NCBI RefSeq assembly: GCF_033659955.1 | Contig: NZ_JARUJP010000011.1 | Span: 1 to 64,000 of the forward strand | DNA: 64,000 nucleotides | From: Clostridium_AM tanneri | Lineage (GTDB): Bacteria > Bacillota > Clostridia > Clostridiales > Clostridiaceae | Reading direction: 5' to 3' | Shown: positions 17,871-25,256 of the stretch, piece by piece | Layout: each line of letters begins with the position of its first letter | Position numbering within the stretch: position 1 is the stretch's first letter | Notes under the pieces: generated by a model | Databases searched by the model: none | Seen by the model: only the letters and a program-made list of their open reading frames with translations | Told to the model about the DNA's origin: nothing | Made by a program: the position numbers and the translations under genes

Positions 17871-18764
17871 TTACTTCAGGTCAAAATGATCTTTACAGAG
17901 ATTGAAGAATGCTTTAGCTGTTGGAGTAAGAGTTCTTTTAGAACTAGTAATTAAATAAATATATCTTTTAAGAAAAAGATTTTCTATCTTACTCTCTTTT
18001 ATAAGACCAAGTGATATGTAATCTCTTAAAACATGTTTCGAAACTACAGATATACCTAGTCCACTTTTTACAAACTGAAAGAGGGTATCTAAATTATTTA
18101 CCTCAAAATGAACATCTATTTCAGAAGGATCAAAGCCTTCTTTTCTAAGTGCATATTCGAAGGTTTTACGAGTGGCTGAGCCCTCTTCTCTTAAAATAAA
18201 TTTATAATTTAAAATATCTTCAATATAAACTGAATCTGCAATATTAAGAGCAGGGGAGGAAATTATTACAAGGTCATCCTCTATAAGTTTATAACTTTTT
18301 ATTTTCTCGTCATTTACCAATTCACCTACAAGTCCTATTTCACAATCAAATTTAATAATGTCTTCAATTATTTCGCCAGAACTTTGCTCAATAACATCAA
18401 ATGAAACTTCAGGATATGACTTATAGAACTTCTTTATAAGTGAAGGTACTATAGTATTACAAGGTGTAGTGCTGGCAGCTAGCTTAAGCTTACCATTTAT
18501 AGTTTCATTAAAATTCACAATGTTATAAATGGCTTTATCTCTAGTATTTAGTATATCCAAGGCATATTTTAGAAATGATTCGCCAGCTGGTGTTAAAAGA
18601 ACTTCTTTAGAAGTTCTATCAAAAAGTTGAACATTCAAATCCTTTTCTAAGCTAGCAATATGAGAGCTTATAGCGGGTTGAGATAGAAAGCAGGAAGTTG
18701 CAGCTTTTGAAAAACTTTTAAATTTAGCTACATTAATAAAAGCTTCTATTTGTTTAAAATCCAT
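17871..18764 (-). CDS. LysR-family transcriptional regulator
   Basis: A 297-residue protein with an N-terminal winged HTH (SKAATSCFLSQPAISSHIASL, about 19-39, key residues SQPAIS) and a two-lobe effector domain (about 90-295). From memory its sequence resembles the LysR group that annotation pipelines call selenium-metabolism-associated, which would suit the SDMH genes 13 kb away, but the genes next to it give no support. The nearest gene on the same strand is a YdcZ-type membrane protein, separated by a strong terminator. Its target is unknown. Confidence 0.85.
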   Translation of the reverse strand: MDFKQIEAFINVAKFKSFSKAATSCFLSQPAISSHIASLEKDLNVQLFDRTSKEVLLTPAGESFLKYALDILNTRDKAIYNIVNFNETINGKLKLAASTTPCNTIVPSLIKKFYKSYPEVSFDVIEQSSGEIIEDIIKFDCEIGLVGELVNDEKIKSYKLIEDDLVIISSPALNIADSVYIEDILNYKFILREEGSATRKTFEYALRKEGFDPSEIDVHFEVNNLDTLFQFVKSGLGISVVSKHVLRDYISLGLIKESKIENLFLKRYIYLITSSKRTLTPTAKAFFNLCKDHFDLK

Positions 18765-18906
18765 AAGGTTATCCCCCCAAGTAAATCTATTTAAAATGTT
18801 ATTTATTAAGTTACAATAAAATTGATCAAATAATAAACATTTACATAACTATTATATATATAGTTTGTTAACTTTAAAAGCAAATATTAAAAGTAATTAT
18901 ATAAAA

Positions 18907-18942
18907 TAAATTAAGGCTAATAAGAGAATCAGCCTTAATTTA
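18907..18942 (-). terminator. Terminator after the ydcZ-type gene
   Basis: Perfect 12-bp arms TAAATTAAGGCT and AGCCTTAATTTA enclose a 12-base loop, immediately after the stop codon of the minus-strand membrane-protein gene and followed by a T/A-rich tail. Confidence 0.8.
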
Positions 18943-19374
18943 TTAACACTTATATTTAAATATTAATATACCTATAACCATTATAATAACACCAATAATT
19001 TTTGTAGTGCCAAATTTAACTTGAGGACTATCAAAAAGACCAAAAGCATCGATTAGTGCTGCAGCTGTTAGCTGAGCTACTAGTATAATAGCGATAGAAC
19101 AAGTTGGACCTAAGGATTTAATTCCCTGCATTACAGTGTATATTATTACAGCCCCAAGTACTCCACCTAGCAAGTATAGTTTGTTAGCGTTTTTTATATT
19201 CTTAAAATTACCATTACCTAATATAAGCATAATTACTACTGTTACTACTAACCCAATTCCCTGAACAAGTACATTAGTTTCCCAGGTACCTATTTTATCT
19301 CCTAATCTAGTGTTAAAAACTCCCTGAAAGCTCATGGCAATTCCAGCAATTATTGAGGATATTATACCAAACAT
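18943..19374 (-). CDS. YdcZ/DUF606-type small membrane protein of the DMT superfamily
   Basis: A 143-residue very hydrophobic protein with four or five predicted membrane helices and the motif MSFQGVFNTRLGDKIGTWETN near the N-terminus (positions 14-34). The family occurs as half-size transporters of the drug/metabolite superfamily, often acting as pairs or dimers. Only one half-size gene is present here, suggesting a homodimer. The substrate is unknown. It has its own terminator. Confidence 0.8.
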   Translation of the reverse strand: MFGIISSIIAGIAMSFQGVFNTRLGDKIGTWETNVLVQGIGLVVTVVIMLILGNGNFKNIKNANKLYLLGGVLGAVIIYTVMQGIKSLGPTCSIAIILVAQLTAAALIDAFGLFDSPQVKFGTTKIIGVIIMVIGILIFKYKC

Positions 19375-19440
19375 TTTTTTATCACCTTCCCTAATCTAGT
19401 TTAACCACAGGGATAGGTTATTATTAAAAAATCCAAATAA

Positions 19441-19474
19441 AAAACCTATGCTAATCAATGCATAGGGATTTTTT
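19441..19474 (-). terminator. Terminator after the dUTPase gene
   Basis: The stem CCTATGC/GCATAGG (19445-19451 with 19460-19466), flanked by A-rich and T-rich tracts on both sides, starts next to the dUTPase stop codon. Its T run on the minus strand is GTTTTTTA. Confidence 0.75.
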
Positions 19475-19480
19475 CTTAGG

Positions 19481-19969
19481 TTAATATCCTTCAACTTGTC
19501 GTTTGTGGTTCACATCATTTTTTTTATAATATGCTTCTTCTATTTCACTAGGCATAAAGCTTAACATTTTGCCAAGTGTTATAAAGTCTTCAAAAAGTGT
19601 TATATATTGATCCCTAGAAGAACAGGTTACAAAGTCATTTATGTCTATATAGAGATTTAAAAATTGAGATGTTACATCATATTGGATAGGTTCTTTATTA
19701 TCAAGCTGAACATCCGTGAATCCTTTTTCTAAACCTAACGTCAGGATGAAATGAAGACAATCAACATATTCTTCTAAGATAACTTCCTTATTAGATGGTT
19801 TTTTGTCGCTCCAAAATTTAAAACATCTTGTTTCATTAGCGAGTTCAGCAAGTTCTACTTGTAGAGCTAAGATTTTTTTTGAAAGTAATGATTGACCATA
19901 GAGATTATGTTTTTCTTTTATGTGTTCATCCAAGTTTTCCTGTAGTTCAAATAGTTTTGATAGATTCAT
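19481..19969 (-). CDS. All-alpha dimeric dUTPase (dUTPase_2 type)
   Basis: A 162-residue helical NTP-pyrophosphohydrolase. The metal-binding pattern is E-x3-E in VELAELANETRCFKFW followed by EEYVDCLHFILTLGL, which matches the dimeric dUTPase branch of the MazG-like superfamily. It converts dUTP to dUMP, protecting DNA from uracil and supplying thymidylate synthesis. It is monocistronic, with a terminator just after the stop. Confidence 0.83.
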   Translation of the reverse strand: MNLSKLFELQENLDEHIKEKHNLYGQSLLSKKILALQVELAELANETRCFKFWSDKKPSNKEVILEEYVDCLHFILTLGLEKGFTDVQLDNKEPIQYDVTSQFLNLYIDINDFVTCSSRDQYITLFEDFITLGKMLSFMPSEIEEAYYKKNDVNHKRQVEGY

Positions 19970-20169
19970 ATAGTAAGGCCGCCTTTCTATATCCTTATGG
20001 TAGATAAAACTTTATTATAGACGTACTTTTAATAATCAATACATCCTATATATATTTTATCTAAACTTAAGAAATATTGAAATATCGTACAATCGATTAC
20101 ATAAAATTTTTTTAAATTATTAAAAAGTTTTAACTTCTAACAAATATATCCATTAAAATTAAATAAAAA

Positions 20170-20207
20170 GTCGAAATCCTTCACAATAATTTGTAAAGGA
20201 TTTCGAC
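20170..20207 (-). terminator. Terminator of the TM1266-hydF operon
   Basis: A 12-bp stem GTCGAAATCCTT/AAGGATTTCGAC around a 13-base loop, followed on the minus strand by CTTTTTATTT, eight bases after the hydF stop codon. Confidence 0.88.
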
Positions 20208-20214
20208 CTCTTAT

Positions 20215-21414
20215 TTAATGGGAAATATTAAATGCTTCAATAACTCTAGGGAGCATCCCATTTAAATGAGCTATGGCTATCCCGTAATTAGTTATAGGTA
20301 TGTTTTGTTCAGAAGCTCTTATAAGTCTTGTCATAAATTGCTTTCTATTAAACATACAAGAACCACAGTGAATTATAAGTTTATAGTCAGATAGGTCCTC
20401 AGGAAAATCGACACCAGCGTTAACGACTATATCTAAATCTCCTCCAACTTTATTCTTAAGCCAGTTTGGGATCTTCTCCCTACCTATATCATTTTTTAAT
20501 GCATGGTGAGTGCATGCTTCTGATATTAATACTTTATCTCCTGGCTTTAGATTATCTATAGCCTTTGCACCTTTTGCTAGTATTTCAAGGTCGCCTTTAT
20601 ACCTTGCCATAAGAATGGAGAAAGAAGTTAAAGGAACATCTTTAGGGATTAAATCATTAACTTTTTTAAAAACCTGGGAGTCTGTTACAACTAAATCTGG
20701 GTTTCTATTCAATGATTTTAATATATCAACAAGCTCTGTATCCTTAACAGTAAGAGCTAAGGCATCATTATCAAGTACATCTCTAATTACTTGAACCTGT
20801 GGTAGTATTAATCTTCCTTTAGGAGCCTGTATATCTTGAGGAGCTACAAGTACTATAAGATCTTTAGGTTTTATTATATCTCCTAGTATAGTTGGCAGCT
20901 CAAAATCCATAGGTGCATTAATTTGAATTGATTCTTTTAGTTTTCCTATATTTTTTTTATCTTTAGCACTAACCTTTATAAAAGGAATATCAAAGTATTG
21001 ATTTAGATAGTCTAAATTTACATCTTCTAAATCTATTTTATTTATAACACCTATGACCGGTATTTCTCTTTCACGAAGTTCTTTAAACCATTCCTGCTCA
21101 AGAGATAAGTCATAACAATCAGGGGTGAAAATCAGTAGTGCTAGGTCTGTTTTATCCATAACTTCCTTAGTTTTCTTTACTCTAAGATCTCCAATTTCTC
21201 CGGTATCATCTAAGCCAGCGGTATCTATAATAACTACAGGGCCAATAGGTAGAAGCTCCATTGCTTTATACACAGGATCTGTAGTAGTACCAGCAAAGTT
21301 TGATACAACAGCTATGTCTTGTCCAGTTAATGCATTTATTAGACTAGACTTGCCAGCATTTCTTCTGCCGAAGATAGAAATATGAAGTCTATTAGCTTTA
21401 GGGGTATCTTGCAT
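20215..21414 (-). CDS. hydF: [FeFe]-hydrogenase H-cluster maturation GTPase HydF
   Basis: A 399-residue three-domain protein. The Era-like GTPase has the P-loop GRRNAGKS (16-23), DTAG and NKID. A dimerisation region follows, then a C-terminal [4Fe-4S]-binding domain with CTHH and HCGSC, the CxH...HCxxC pattern of HydF. HydF is the scaffold on which HydE and HydG build the diiron subcluster before transfer to the hydrogenase. hydE, hydG and hydA are not in this window. It follows the TM1266-type gene by 18 bases, in the same operon. Confidence 0.95.
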   Translation of the reverse strand: MQDTPKANRLHISIFGRRNAGKSSLINALTGQDIAVVSNFAGTTTDPVYKAMELLPIGPVVIIDTAGLDDTGEIGDLRVKKTKEVMDKTDLALLIFTPDCYDLSLEQEWFKELREREIPVIGVINKIDLEDVNLDYLNQYFDIPFIKVSAKDKKNIGKLKESIQINAPMDFELPTILGDIIKPKDLIVLVAPQDIQAPKGRLILPQVQVIRDVLDNDALALTVKDTELVDILKSLNRNPDLVVTDSQVFKKVNDLIPKDVPLTSFSILMARYKGDLEILAKGAKAIDNLKPGDKVLISEACTHHALKNDIGREKIPNWLKNKVGGDLDIVVNAGVDFPEDLSDYKLIIHCGSCMFNRKQFMTRLIRASEQNIPITNYGIAIAHLNGMLPRVIEAFNISH

Positions 21415-21432
21415 TTGTTTCCTCTCCTTTAA

Positions 21433-21678
21433 TTACTTTTTTGTTATTGCAGATTTAACATTTACTCCTTCAATCTTTCCAAGTTTACCTGTCATAGCAC
21501 TTATTTCATCAGAAGTACCATCTACTATCAATGATATAACTGATATACTTTTTTCTTTATAAGGGATGCCCATTCTTCCTACAATGATATGTGCAAAAGA
21601 ATGCAATATGTCATTAACATTTGGGGCACTTTTAATATCCTCTATTACTATTCCTACTACACCAATTCTTTTATCCAT
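21433..21678 (-). CDS. TM1266-type hydrogenase-system regulator (ACT-like)
   Basis: An 81-residue protein with ferredoxin-like/ACT-fold character (DKRIGVVGIVIEDIKSAPNV..., GKLGKIEGVNVKSAI). This matches the small family placed next to [FeFe]-hydrogenase maturation genes and called a putative regulator. No DNA-binding domain is visible, so any control is probably by ligand sensing or protein contact. It is the first gene of the operon and is preceded by a leader RNA with an intrinsic terminator. Confidence 0.82.
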   Translation of the reverse strand: MDKRIGVVGIVIEDIKSAPNVNDILHSFAHIIVGRMGIPYKEKSISVISLIVDGTSDEISAMTGKLGKIEGVNVKSAITKK

Positions 21679-21694
21679 AAATTACCCTCCAAAA

Positions 21695-21721
21695 CAAAAA
21701 AACTTTGGCAAAAGGCCAAAG
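21695..21721 (-). terminator. Intrinsic terminator inside the hydF operon leader (candidate attenuator)
   Basis: Read on the minus strand, CTTTGGC, a 5-base loop, GCCAAAG and then seven T. It stands between the promoter (21844-21873) and the ribosome site of the TM1266-type gene, so transcripts must read through it to express hydF. An upstream segment GCAAAAAGG could pair with CCTTTTGC of the hairpin, giving an alternative structure. Confidence 0.72.
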
Positions 21722-21837
21722 GTGTATTAATATTTCCTTCATCCTTTTTGCTTAGACTACTCCTTGCAATTAGGTTAGGTTACTTATTAAAATTGTATAT
21801 CCAACATAATAGAAAAATCCATTATATTCGATTTATT
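21722..21837 (-). other. 5' leader RNA upstream of TM1266-hydF
   Basis: From the predicted start near 21837 to the terminator there are about 115 bases of leader with no open reading frame of note. No T-box motif or riboswitch consensus that I know fits. It includes the purine-rich segments AAGGAG and AAAAAGGATGAAGGAAA on the minus strand. Confidence 0.5.
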
Positions 21838-21843
21838 ATACTA

Positions 21844-21873
21844 ATTATAGTTTATATTATTAATTGCTGTCAA
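21844..21873 (-). promoter_or_regulatory. Sigma-A-type promoter of the TM1266-hydF operon
   Basis: On the minus strand, TTGACA (21873-21868), 18 bases, TATAAT (21849-21844). Both hexamers are consensus. It is about 165 bases upstream of the first start codon, which defines the leader. Confidence 0.8.
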
Positions 21874-21919
21874 ACAAATAATAGGTTATTATAGTAAAAT
21901 TAGTGAATTTTTTAATTAT

Positions 21920-21949
21920 TTGATTAATTATGAAAAAAGGTGATATAAT
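21920..21949 (+). promoter_or_regulatory. Promoter of alaX
   Basis: TTGATT (21920-21925), 18 bases, TATAAT (21944-21949), about 80 bases before the alaX start codon. Confidence 0.6.
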
Positions 21950-22028
21950 GACTTTATATACAAGTGGAACAGATTAAATAAGATACAGTTGAAGAATTAA
22001 ATTTTACTTTATTGGAGGGATATTTACG

Positions 22029-22748
22029 ATGACTGAACTACTTTATCAGAAGGATAGCTACTTAAAGGAATTTGAGGGAGAAATTATTGAAGTAAATCGT
22101 GAGGATAAAACTGTGATTCTTGACAAAACAGCCTTTTATCCCACTGGTGGAGGACAGAAAAGTGATACTGGAGTATTGGTTTCTGGAGATAAAAATTTTA
22201 AGGTTATTAATGTAAAGAAAAAGGGAGATAAGGTATTACATTACATAGAAGAAGAACTACCAACAGTAGGAATGAAGGTAATTGGCAAAATAAATTGGGA
22301 TAACCGTTATAAGTTTATGAGAACCCATACAGCCATGCATGCACTTTGTGGAGTAATATGGAATGAATATAAAGGTGTAGTTACTGGTGGAGATATGGAA
22401 CCACTAAAAGGAAGGATGGATTTTGAATTAGATAATTATAGCTTCGACAAAGCCTTTGTAGAAGATGTAGAAAAAAAGGTTAATGAAGAAATACAAAGAG
22501 ACAGAGCAGTTAAAGTTAATATACTTCCAAGAGAAGAAGCCTTTAAGATTCCAGATCTAATAAGAACTAAGGTGAATCTGTTACCTGAGGGGATAACTGA
22601 AATAAGAACTGTGGAAATAGAAGGACTTGATTTACAGGCAGATGGAGGAACCCATGTAGCATCTACTAAAGACATAGGTAGAATTAAGTTAGTAGACTAT
22701 AAGAGTAAAGGCAAAAATAATAAAAGAATTTATCTGGAGATAGAGTAG
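22029..22748 (+). CDS. AlaX-type alanyl-tRNA editing hydrolase
   Basis: A 239-residue free-standing editing domain related to the C-terminal part of alanyl-tRNA synthetase. It hydrolyses mischarged Ser- or Gly-tRNA(Ala). Motifs are TAFYPTGGGQKSDTG, the zinc site HTAMH and DLQADGGTHVAST. In many relatives the last motif is CGGTH, where Cys is a zinc ligand; here Asp stands at that place. It is a single gene with its own promoter and a GGAGGG ribosome site. Confidence 0.88.
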   Translation: MTELLYQKDSYLKEFEGEIIEVNREDKTVILDKTAFYPTGGGQKSDTGVLVSGDKNFKVINVKKKGDKVLHYIEEELPTVGMKVIGKINWDNRYKFMRTHTAMHALCGVIWNEYKGVVTGGDMEPLKGRMDFELDNYSFDKAFVEDVEKKVNEEIQRDRAVKVNILPREEAFKIPDLIRTKVNLLPEGITEIRTVEIEGLDLQADGGTHVASTKDIGRIKLVDYKSKGKNNKRIYLEIE

Positions 22749-22791
22749 TTTTATTACATTACTCTTATGGTGCAAATATTCAAATTATAAT

Positions 22792-22818
22792 ACCCCTAAT
22801 ATAATTTATATTAGGGGT
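22792..22818. terminator. Bidirectional hairpin between alaX and asnS
   Basis: A perfect 13-bp inverted repeat, ACCCCTAATATAA/TTATATTAGGGGT, between the two convergent genes. The T tails are weak on both sides. Confidence 0.65.
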
Positions 22819-22833
22819 TAACTATTAATAGTT

Positions 22834-24225
22834 TTAGAATTCAGCAGAACCAGTAGTTCTTGGGAATGGGATTACGTCTCTTATATTAGACATTCCAGTT
22901 AAATACATAAGTATTCTTTCAAATCCAAGACCAAAGCCTGAGTGCTTAGTTTCTCCATATTTTCTTAACTCCAAATACCACCAGTAGTCTTTTTTGTTTA
23001 AGCCCATTTCTTCTATTCTCTTCTCAAGTACGTCTAATCTTTCTTCTCTTTGGCTTCCACCTACTATTTCACCAACTCCAGGAACTAGTAAGTCAGCAGC
23101 TGCAACAGTTTTTCCATCTTCATTTACTCTCATATAGAAAGCTTTTATGTCTTTAGGATAGTCTGTAACGAATATAGGCTTGTTAAATACCTTTTCAGTC
23201 AAGTATCTTTCATGCTCTGTCTGAAGGTCGATTCCCCATTCAACAGGATATTGGAATTCATGACCGGACTTTTGTAATATATCAACTGCTTCTGTATAAG
23301 TTATTCTTCCAAAGTCTGAATTTGCCACATTATCTAGTCTTGTAAATAATCCCTTATCTACAAAGGAATTAAAGAATTCCATCTCTTCGGGAGCATTTTC
23401 TCTTACGTATTTTATAATATATTTAACTAAGGCTTCAGCCACATCCATGTAATCCTTTAATTCTGCAAAAGCCATTTCAGGCTCAATCATCCAGAATTCA
23501 GCAGCGTGTCTTGCTGTATTAGAATTTTCAGCTCTAAATGTTGGACCAAAGGTATAAACATTTCTAAAAGCAAGAGCAAGAGTTTCAGCAGAAAGCTGAC
23601 CACTTACAGTAAGGTTAGTTTCTCTTCCAAAGAAGTCCTGTGAAAAATCTATATTTCCTTCTTCTGTCTTTGGAACATTGTGCATGTCTAGTGTAGTTAT
23701 TCTAAACATTTCACCAGCACCTTCGCAGTCGCTGCCAGTTATTATTGGAGTGTTAACATACACAAATCCATTTTCATTAAAGAATTTATGAACCGCATAT
23801 GCTGCTAAAGAACGAACTCTAAATACTGCAGAAAAAGTATTACTTCTTGGTCTTAAGTGAGCTATAGTTCTCAAATATTCAAGTGTATGTCTTTTTTTCT
23901 GTAGAGGATAATCTGATGATGAAGTTCCTTCAACTGTTAACTTAGTTGCCTTTATTTCAAAAGGTTGTTTTGATTCAGGAGTAAGTACTACTGTACCTTC
24001 TACAGCTAATGTAGTGCTTATAGGAAGTCTAGTCATTTCTTTGAAGTTCTCTAAGCTATCCTCAAAAACTATTTGAACATTTTTAAAGAAACTTCCGTCA
24101 TTTACTTCTATAAAACCAAAAGTCTTAGAGTCTCTTACTGTTCTTACCCAACCTGAAATCTTTACATTCTTATCTGCAAATTTCTCAGTTTCTCTGTAAA
24201 GTTGTTTTATTAATGTTAATTCCAT
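22834..24225 (-). CDS. asnS: Asparaginyl-tRNA synthetase
   Basis: A 463-residue class IIb synthetase. An N-terminal OB-fold anticodon domain (about 15-100, KISGWVRTVRDSKTFGFIEVNDG positions 22-44) is followed by the catalytic core with motif 2 FRAENSNTARHAAEFWMIEPE and motif 3 GFGLGFERILMYLTG. It charges tRNA(Asn). The upstream T-box leader, with AAC triplets available as specifier, supports asparagine rather than aspartate specificity. Confidence 0.95.
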   Translation of the reverse strand: MELTLIKQLYRETEKFADKNVKISGWVRTVRDSKTFGFIEVNDGSFFKNVQIVFEDSLENFKEMTRLPISTTLAVEGTVVLTPESKQPFEIKATKLTVEGTSSSDYPLQKKRHTLEYLRTIAHLRPRSNTFSAVFRVRSLAAYAVHKFFNENGFVYVNTPIITGSDCEGAGEMFRITTLDMHNVPKTEEGNIDFSQDFFGRETNLTVSGQLSAETLALAFRNVYTFGPTFRAENSNTARHAAEFWMIEPEMAFAELKDYMDVAEALVKYIIKYVRENAPEEMEFFNSFVDKGLFTRLDNVANSDFGRITYTEAVDILQKSGHEFQYPVEWGIDLQTEHERYLTEKVFNKPIFVTDYPKDIKAFYMRVNEDGKTVAAADLLVPGVGEIVGGSQREERLDVLEKRIEEMGLNKKDYWWYLELRKYGETKHSGFGLGFERILMYLTGMSNIRDVIPFPRTTGSAEF

Positions 24226-24240
24226 TTGTTTTCTACCTCC

Positions 24241-24550
24241 GACATAAGATTATTTTATGTATAAAATAAAAAAAGCCTTTAATCCTCAAAGGGACGAAAG
24301 ACTTAAATTTCGCGGTACCACCCAATTTGCCAAAATATGACCAACTTTAATAAACAAGTTTAATAACCTATTTTCCAATTGTAAGGTATTGGACACCTCT
24401 AGGCCTACTCTTAAATAATAATTTCGGTTAGAAACTCGGAGATGTTCTTCAATATAGCCTTAGTTATTGGTCTTGCACTATCACCAACTCGCTTTAAACA
24501 AGTTCTATACCTACTCTTCTCGTCATTGTTTTTAGGCATTATACTTTTAT
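24241..24550 (-). promoter_or_regulatory. T-box leader of asnS
   Basis: On the minus strand, the T-box motif GGGTGGTACCGCGAAA is at 24323-24308. It is followed by a terminator hairpin (24304-24267, AAGTCTTT.../...AAAGGCTT and seven T). Upstream is a long stem I region with AGAAGAGTAG on its 5' side. Candidate specifier AAC triplets lie at 24446-24444 (GAAGAACATC) and 24429-24427. Uncharged tRNA(Asn) would stabilise the antiterminator and switch on asnS. Confidence 0.92.
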
Positions 24551-24556
24551 TTTAAA

Positions 24557-24585
24557 ATTATAATATTTTTAGAATTATATGTCAA
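24557..24585 (-). promoter_or_regulatory. Promoter of the asnS T-box transcript
   Basis: On the minus strand, TTGACA (24585-24580), 17 bases, TATAAT (24562-24557): full consensus at ideal spacing. The predicted start near 24550 opens the T-box leader. Confidence 0.85.
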
Positions 24586-24602
24586 TAACCTTGTTGATTT
24601 AT

Positions 24603-25070
24603 TTACTTTTTAAAATTCTTCTCATGATTAAGGAGCCACTCTTTTCTCCAAAGGCCGCCACCATAGCCAATTAAGTTGCCATCAGATCCAATAACTCTGT
24701 GACAAGGTATAATTATGCTAATTTTATTGTTATGATTAGCGCCACCTATGGCCCTTACTGATTTTGGATTTCCAATAGCTTTTGCAATGTCTAAGTAAGA
24801 ACGAGTCTCACCATAAGGTATGTCTAGGAGTTTTTGCCACACCTTTTCCCTAAAAGCTGTTCCTTTAATATCTAGCCTTATTGTAAATTCTTCCCTAATA
24901 CCACTGAAATATTCATCCAGTTGGCTAAAACATTCCCTTAAACAATCATGTACTTCAGTATTTTCAAGTTTTTCTTCTATAAACTCTAATGAGGAAATAC
25001 CTTGATTAGAACCTTTAAGTTCTATAGTACCAATTGGTGAAAGATAATAGGCTGTATATGTTTCATTCAT
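24603..25070 (-). CDS. ogt: Methylated-DNA--protein-cysteine methyltransferase
   Basis: A 155-residue Ogt/MGMT-type suicide DNA repair protein. The active-site IPCHRV supplies the acceptor Cys, the Asn/Arg finger region is GETRSYLDIAKAIGNPKSVRAIG (key RAIG), and GNLIGYGGGLWRKEWLL closes the domain. It removes alkyl groups from O6-guanine. It is shorter than Ada and has no regulatory domain. It lies upstream of the asnS promoter as a separate unit. Confidence 0.93.
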   Translation of the reverse strand: MNETYTAYYLSPIGTIELKGSNQGISSLEFIEEKLENTEVHDCLRECFSQLDEYFSGIREEFTIRLDIKGTAFREKVWQKLLDIPYGETRSYLDIAKAIGNPKSVRAIGGANHNNKISIIIPCHRVIGSDGNLIGYGGGLWRKEWLLNHEKNFKK

Positions 25071-25216
25071 AATTTATCACCTGACTAACTTTAGATTTTA
25101 ACAATAGTTTATAATAAAGAAAATAAAGTTGTCTATATGATTTTGCAAAAAAATAATGTTAATCATTAGTAAGAATGTGATTCTTGGCTTTTTGACGGAT
25201 ATATTATAACTTAAAT

Positions 25217-25245
25217 GTAAAAGCTGAGGCAAAGCCCCAGCTCTT
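25217..25245 (-). terminator. Terminator of adhE
   Basis: A G+C-rich stem, AAGAGCTGGGGC/GCCTCAGCTTT on the minus strand with a 3-base loop, ending in TTTTACATTT. It starts 12 bases after the adhE stop codon. Confidence 0.85.
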
Positions 25246-25256
25246 ATGTTTGATTA

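Noticed and set aside
24427..24446. A firm assignment of the T-box specifier triplet
   Set aside because: Two AAC triplets fit asparagine, and stem I could not be folded reliably by eye, so only candidates are given.
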